From positions 54,057 to 118,056 of the forward strand of contig NZ_JBQCCF010000036.1 of NCBI RefSeq assembly GCF_051962475.1: a stretch of DNA of 64,000 nt. Direction: 5' to 3'. The position numbers and the translations under genes were made by a program. This DNA comes from Dyella_A sp051962475 (GTDB lineage Bacteria > Pseudomonadota > Gammaproteobacteria > Xanthomonadales > Rhodanobacteraceae). Below the pieces are notes generated by a model, which was given only the letters and a program-made list of their open reading frames with translations, did no database searches and was not told where the DNA came from. Positions 63,957-64,000 of the stretch are shown here, one piece after another; the first letter of the stretch is position 1, and each line of letters begins with the position of its first letter.

Positions 63957-64000
63957 TTAAACAACAAAAAAAACATCCAAAACACCACAGTGGTGAAAAA
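63941..64000. other. AT-rich terminal segment unlike the rest of the window
   Basis: The last 60 bases are about one-third GC, against roughly two-thirds in the rest of the window. They contain runs of A, an in-frame stop for the UbiH-type gene and a small inverted repeat CACCAC-A-GTGGTG (63983-63995). No gene is recognisable. Confidence 0.6.

Noticed and set aside
1..64000. tRNA, rRNA, CRISPR arrays, insertion sequences or phage genes
   Set aside because: Read through spacers and gene content; no cloverleaf, repeat-spacer pattern, transposase or integrase was seen.

Overview
The window comes from a GC-rich gammaproteobacterium, most likely of the order Lysobacterales (Xanthomonadales), family Rhodanobacteraceae (Rhodanobacter/Dyella/Frateuria-like). 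The signs are the rluD-pgeF/bamD block, sucCD beside pilS, many TonB/GH carbohydrate genes and a large two-component and c-di-GMP repertoire. This placement is inferred from gene content; no 16S or other marker RNA is present. I saw no tRNA, rRNA, CRISPR array or insertion sequence.

Layout. 1-5.6 kb is housekeeping: the 3' end of otsA, pgeF and rluD (minus), bamD (plus), and sucCD (minus). 5.9-7.6 kb is pilS. 7.6-19.4 kb is a self-contained sugar-uptake island. It has a LacI-type repressor, a double palindromic operator, a cytoplasmic GH65 phosphorylase fused to beta-phosphoglucomutase, a TonB-dependent receptor, an MFS permease, a lipoprotein GH65 and a coupled esterase. pilR, normally next to pilS, follows only after this island (19.4-20.8 kb). 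20.9-24.8 kb is a three-gene phosphorelay (sensor kinase, CheY-like protein, REC-kinase-REC). 24.9-32 kb is a mannose locus: GH92 mannosidase divergent from a FucP-like permease, AGE-family epimerase and M1 peptidase. 32-44.9 kb holds an oxidoreductase, a PAP2 phosphatase, a PepSY protein with an OmpR-type two-component pair, a divergent RND efflux operon, a beta-propeller protein, ssb and an uncharacterised exported protein. 44.9-50.8 kb has a CHASE-PAS-GGDEF-EAL protein, a DedA-rhodanese fusion and an MFS permease, all on minus; ispB is divergent from them. 52-61.8 kb is a second mannosidase locus: a beta-propeller/Y_Y_Y/GGDEF sensor, then GH2 beta-mannosidase, GH125 and GH92. The end holds a small membrane protein, a dienelactone-hydrolase-family protein and a truncated UbiH-type monooxygenase running into an AT-rich tail.

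How it fits together. The GH65 island looks like a complete route for an alpha-glucosyl oligosaccharide: outer-membrane uptake, periplasmic or surface trimming, inner-membrane import, then phosphorolysis and conversion of beta-glucose-1-phosphate to glucose-6-phosphate in one polypeptide. The two mannosidase loci together supply the exo-enzymes (GH92, GH125, GH2) needed to strip mannose from N-glycan-type structures, plus import and epimerisation or isomerisation of mannose. The substrates of both systems are inferred from families and context, not shown by the sequence.
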